Origin: Paragonimus westermani
Taxonomy: Eukaryota > Platyhelminthes > Trematoda > Plagiorchiida > Troglotrematidae
Assembly: GCA_008508345.1 (NCBI GenBank)
Contig: QNGE01001700.1
Span: 32,958 to 96,957, forward strand
Length of the DNA stretch: 64,000 bases
Direction: 5' to 3'
In this document: positions 60,301 through 64,000 of the stretch, in pieces
Layout: the number at the start of each line of letters is the position of its first letter
Position numbering within the stretch: the stretch's first letter is position 1
The notes under the pieces: generated by a model
What the model was told of the DNA's origin: nothing
The model's database searches: none
Seen by the model: only the letters and a program-made list of their open reading frames with translations
Program-made: the position numbers and the translations under genes

Positions 60301-62549
60301 AAACCATCCGAATTATCAGGGTAAAATAAGCATAACACCACAAGCGTATATTTCCACACATGTTTGGTAATTTACCAGTTGACACGGCTTAGGACACGGT
60401 TCTAGGCGGTCCACGACACAAGACGAACAGGAGTCAATCTGGAAGAAATGTACTCTCTGATACATGATACGAATGACAAGTGGGAGGCAGTTTAAACGCT
60501 CAGTATCACCACTTCCTCGTAACACTGTGTCCTCCTCAATCCAATCATTGAAACTACAAACACATCCTCACATCAAATCAAATGACACCTTTTCCATTGA
60601 GCACTTCTTGATTCATCCAACACAGTAATGAGTATTCACTAAGAGTGGCTTGAACAAATTCACGGTGATAGTTCAGCTTATCAAAATGCCAAGCTGGGCT
60701 GACCAAACCAAGGTTGTTAAGACTTCATCTGTATCACTTCAGGAAACCTAACGGTACGACCCACATTTCAAGAATAAGGTCACATAGGAATCAGGCACAT
60801 TGGGACACGTACGTCGAAAATGTAGCTGGGCAAATCGTCTAATGAACCCAAGTGAAATATGTGGAGCTCACTTGATTTTTGCTACGTATACCCACACACA
60901 ACTGATGGAACCACTGCCCACAGCTGTCACAAGCAATCCATTCGACAGTGCCTGTACGTGGATGCTGACAAGGACTGGCAGCGCAATCATCTTCATCAGT
61001 TATGGCCTGAGCACTTCCCGACTGACTTGATACGGAAAATTCGCGACCGACACCGCCCATCGCACGTGAGGCACGTCGTCTTGGGCCGCTGAGACGATGT
61101 TCTCGCGTTGGAGCCCTGCGTTGTGGACCCGTTGAAGTGTACGTCTGAAAAAAATAGAGATAGGTGTCCATTAACAAGCGGAGATAGGATGTGAAAGCAA
61201 CGACCAAAAACATACGATTTGCTTCACGCTGGGCTACCGGTGAACTGTCATGAGACCGGACAAATATAACAGTGTTCCTGGCAAATGGTACGGGATGTGG
61301 TTGGTAAAAATCCAACGTTCGCATTTTATCGCAGCCTTCACTTTTCAGCCGGTCCATCCCGAACAGTAGCAGTCTTGGTAGATTTAACCTGAAATGGACA
61401 TTTTTACCAGAACCGGGATTTGAACTTCGATCCACACTATTCTGAGGCAATCGTGTTGACTACCATGCAACTGATTGCATATTAGACGCGGTTGAATTTA
61501 CATATCCATACATTCAGGCACCCTAGGTTGGCCCCACAACTCAGTGGACAACACGACAGTCTCACAGAAAGCCAAAATTAAGCTCGCAGTCATGGCGAAG
61601 ATCTACACGAAGATATACAAGCTCAAAAAAAGTGGAACTTGAGTCTAGTGATTCCTTCTGAAAAGAGCCGGCTAAATGCGAAAGTTGTGGTCATAAGTAG
61701 CCAGTGTTCAGTTTATAACAGCATTGGTCAAAACATTCGCGTCTTTTCAACGAACTAGGGAAGTTAGAACAAGAAAAGTACTGCGACTTGAGTTGAACAG
61801 CTAACTTACCTGCTCATCACTAGAACCATAACGTTCTTCACTGTGAGAGGAAAAACAGTCATCTAACATGTGCCCTGCTGAAGATCCATGATGGTCAACA
61901 TCAAACGGTGAACCTCGGTAGGAACGACGCCCACGGATTCGTACAACTTGTCCTCTGGTAAAATGAGAAAAGCAGTTAGCAAGAGGACGAGAGTAAACGA
62001 TCGAAATAGTCTAACTCAGGGAAAGGCAACTTTTATGATATACTGGGAATATATAATGAAGTCGGTACAACCATCAGGCGTGAGCAAGCAGGTACAGACT
62101 GCGGTCGGCATGCGTTAAATGAATGCAACATGAAAAAAGAACGCGTACGCGTTGCTGACAACCATTGCAATCCATAGCAAGATAGCTGATGAATCAAGGT
62201 TGCAGAAAAAAGCAACATATGATCAAAATCATTACACTTATGTACTACATGGAACCAGCTAATCTTTCTACAAGTCTCACTCAATTTTTCCAGATGGATA
62301 GATTTCATCGCGTTCCCGAGCAAACTGGGACTTCAAAACGGCAGAAACAGCCCGGTGTTGATAAACCTTTGGACCGAGATGGTGCTTAACATGCTGACTC
62401 AAACCTGTGCGTGCTGAATTCGACGGTACTGATGTTCCAAACCGATGACCATTCAGGCTGCGTCGGATTGTCTGCAAGCGGCCAATTCGGCTGAGATCGT
62501 AGCGTCGGGTAATGGATGTACTTAAACCAGAACTACGCACTCGATAGGG
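56610..62549 (-). CDS. PHD-finger protein, KDM5-like C-terminal part (five exons, 5' end not found)
   Basis: Exons (minus): 62549-62281, 61954-61810, 61144-60872, 58791-58272, 56710-56610 (TAA stop at 56612-56610). Each junction has GT-AG and the phases agree (2, 0, 0, 1). Exons 1-2 are rich in R and S. Exon 3 has CAASPC, WIACDSC and WFHQLCVGI; exon 4 begins VPKDFVCTTCLKHSQ. Together they supply all eight ligands of a C4HC3 PHD finger (C-x4-C, C-x2-C, H-x2-C, C-x2-C), split by a 2,080-bp intron. The C-x4-C start and the WFHQ-C-VG block resemble the last PHD finger of KDM5 (lid/JARID1) H3K4 demethylases, which reads histone H3 tails. A 170-residue S/P-rich tail and a short acidic exon end the protein. 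JmjC, ARID and PLU-1 regions are not in view, so KDM5 is an inference and another PHD protein remains possible. The third intron holds an RTE-like LINE. Confidence 0.7.
57310..57358. repeat. (AT)n microsatellite
   Basis: An uninterrupted AT repeat of about 24 units, in the last intron of the PHD gene. Confidence 0.95.
59134..60190 (-). mobile_element. RTE-like LINE, 5'-truncated, with duplicated 3' end
   Basis: From about 60190 the minus strand reads ISSGGGVENEIEACISKTRA, then LKGRAYQSTVRTVLLYG, SLRVEDVNCLQVFDHRCLRS and NNEAVRKLVFG. This is the post-catalytic region of RTE-type LINEs such as trematode SR2-like elements. The ORF end (LLGWGPHASESRWLE then NRAQWREC) follows at about 59650-59540. 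A second diverged copy of the ORF end and 3' end lies directly behind it at about 59430-59160. Stops and frameshifts show it is old. It sits in the third intron of the PHD gene, in the same orientation as the gene. Confidence 0.75.
59160..59690 (-). repeat. tandem duplication of the LINE 3' end, two units of about 265 bp
   Basis: Both units run from a KSS/KSF-type block through SRWLE(or D) and NRAQWREC / SRPQWRDC to TTTGTTTGCAAGGTGT. Unit 1 spans about 59690-59428 and unit 2 about 59427-59160. They differ at roughly a quarter to a third of positions, so the duplication is old. The CAA-rich run at 59542-59556 is in unit 1 only. Confidence 0.65.
61395..61470 (-). repeat. tRNA-like repeat fragment in intron
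   Basis: On the minus strand TTGCATGGTAGTCAACACGA is followed by TGCCTCAGAATAG and a B box within AAGTTCAAATCCCGG. It is related to the fragments at 45806-45870 and 38283-38345. It lies in intron 2 of the PHD gene. A complete cloverleaf does not form. Confidence 0.45.
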
Positions 62550-63928
62550 CTGAGGATGAAAAGAGTAAAAGACGCGGGTTCCCCGGTACACATGAGTATA
62601 TATGTATACATGTACTATGGTACCCAGTTATATAACTCATAAATGTTTATCATGAGGGTAAATAAACTGAAAGGCAGACACCAGTAGAAAGAAACTACGA
62701 TACAGATGTGCTATTCCGCGCGGAAAACGGCCACATCTGACAGGGTGGGTCGCATGGTGCAGATAAATTGTTCGAGGTGTCTGGGATCGAACACCGAGAA
62801 CCTACAGCCATCCACGGACAGGTTAAGGCGTCGAACTGAAGTGCGGGACGAATTTTACACCATCCAACCAACAGGCAACCGGATCATTGGCAGACGCTAC
62901 ACTCGGAAACAAGGATATGCGAATCAATCACAAGGATAAACCTTACATTAGATGATTGTTAATCAGAATTTAGTTAGCCAGAGCGATGTGTTACAACCGA
63001 CCACTAACGGATGTACGTAATTTAGTGATTCAATAACTGGCAACGTACAATTTAGCTGGATTTGACCCGATAAGAATGTTATACTGTCCATTTCCAGGGT
63101 GCATTAAGTTCAGTTGAAGCCTCAGAAGTTGTTTCCCGTATGGTACTGGGAGGTTTGTCTCTTCAATGAGGGTGTCCAGTTCAAAGAAACATCCGTATCA
63201 CGTAAAAGTTTTCCGTGAACAGGAGTGTCTCCTCTCAAGAGTTTATACTTGGGTGGGAGTACTGTATACACATAGGCGACTATTGGGTCACCTTGAAAGT
63301 TACGATATATTTGATACATCAAACTTAGAACAGCGTTGCTCAGTGAAGATTCAAACCTTTACAAAACAGGCGTCATTATGATACCAATACACTTATGCCG
63401 TTTGCGTAAGCTATTGATTCTGAGGACGCCAAGCGTTGTCAACGTCGATCGAGAGGGCATTTTATTTCTCAAAAGCATTCTGCCTTACGGAAATAGTTTA
63501 GAAAAAGGACAGGTAACAATTTACTGGGGAGATATCAGATGAATATAGCGAACGTGGCGGAGTCAAAATGCCAAACTGCGACAGTCTGTGAAAGACAGTC
63601 GAGGAAATACGCGGCCTGATACTGTCGTGCAAAGAGACTCGATTTATCCTGTCAGTTAGCGTCGGTTAACGTGTCAGCAGTCTGAGATGAACCATCACTA
63701 ACTCATTACCGTATGATTCCGCGGTAGTTTCCACGACGATCCATAGGAAATGGTAAAGGGTAGCTCCGGTAGGAAACCACTAAACAGCAAATGGGATCAC
63801 CATCGGCTGAAGGTCATGCTTGGGTAGTAACCTACAAGGTTCGATTAGATCGGCCACTATGCTGATCTCCTTCTGCTATCGCTGAAATTTACTACTTCAA
63901 CACAAGTGATAATTCATGAGAGAATTGC
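62550..63928. other. upstream region of the PHD gene, exons not recognised
   Basis: Further 5' exons of the minus-strand PHD gene should lie here or beyond the window. A minus-strand stretch at about 63180-63090 reads ELDTLIEETNLPVPYGKQLL, which is exon-like, but there is no AG acceptor between it and an upstream in-frame stop, so I do not call it. Confidence 0.35.

Positions 63929-64000
<72 letters not shown>
63929..64000. repeat. (CAT)n microsatellite at window end
   Basis: At least 24 perfect CAT units that run into the window edge, so the true length is unknown. Preceding bases show no coding frame. Confidence 0.95.

Noticed and set aside
61200..61450. Open minus-strand stretch joined to the PHD exon as one 203-codon frame
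   Set aside because: The acceptor at 61145 and the exact phase match to exon 61810-61954 show this stretch is intronic. It also overlaps a tRNA-like fragment.
63090..63180. Exon-like minus-strand segment ELDTLIEETNLPVPYGKQLL
   Set aside because: No AG acceptor lies between it and an in-frame TGA upstream, and the following donor phase does not fit exon 62549-62281.

Overview
The window looks like nuclear DNA of a flatworm, most likely a digenean trematode. The evidence is: intron-containing genes; one gene with introns of only 28-47 bp, a size typical of schistosome-type micro-introns; a dense mix of decayed retroelements of kinds known from trematodes (Penelope-like, R2-like, RTE-like, CsRn1-type Ty3/gypsy); tRNA-derived repeats; and long AT-rich stretches without genes. 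The species cannot be named from this sequence. Nothing suggests bacteria, plasmid or phage. Most open frames are short and by chance.

Layout. Positions 1-26,000 hold no recognisable host gene. They contain a GC-rich divergent tandem repeat (6.34-6.87 kb), a tRNA-derived repeat (17.5 kb), a decayed Penelope-like element with a GIY-YIG endonuclease frame (18.3-19.0 kb) followed by a hammerhead-ribozyme-like motif, and a second, mutated hammerhead-like motif on the other strand (20.65-20.71 kb). From 26.1 to 32.6 kb lies a nested retroelement cluster. An R2-like non-LTR element on the plus strand is split at 28,380 by a 2,460-bp internally deleted CsRn1-like LTR retrotransposon on the minus strand, flanked by a 5-bp target duplication. 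The R2-like reading frame resumes on the other side. A second, different LTR element (LTR, tRNA-Trp-like primer site, gag) abuts the cluster. Tandem tRNA-derived repeats sit at 35.3-35.65 kb. A 5'-truncated copy of the first LTR element lies in opposite orientation at 43.2-43.9 kb.

Host genes are all on the minus strand: a C2-like exon (41.9-42.4 kb, tentative); a divergent Hsp110/HSPA4-type chaperone gene (seven mutually phase-compatible exons, 47,697 down to 45,898, C-terminus not found); an unassigned exon near 48.1 kb; and a PHD-finger gene (five phase-compatible exons, 62,549 down to the stop at 56,610) whose PHD finger resembles the last PHD finger of KDM5 histone demethylases and is split across two exons by a 2.1-kb intron.

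Retroelements dominate the rest: a degenerate EN/RT LINE on the minus strand (49.7-52.5 kb), an RTE-like LINE fragment with a 5' inversion (53.8-54.1 kb), and an RTE-like LINE with a duplicated 3' end inside the PHD-gene intron (59.1-60.2 kb). Simple repeats (TA)n and (CAT)n occur at 57.3 kb and at the window end. Exon models rest on reading frame, splice-site and phase consistency only; no transcript or database evidence was available.
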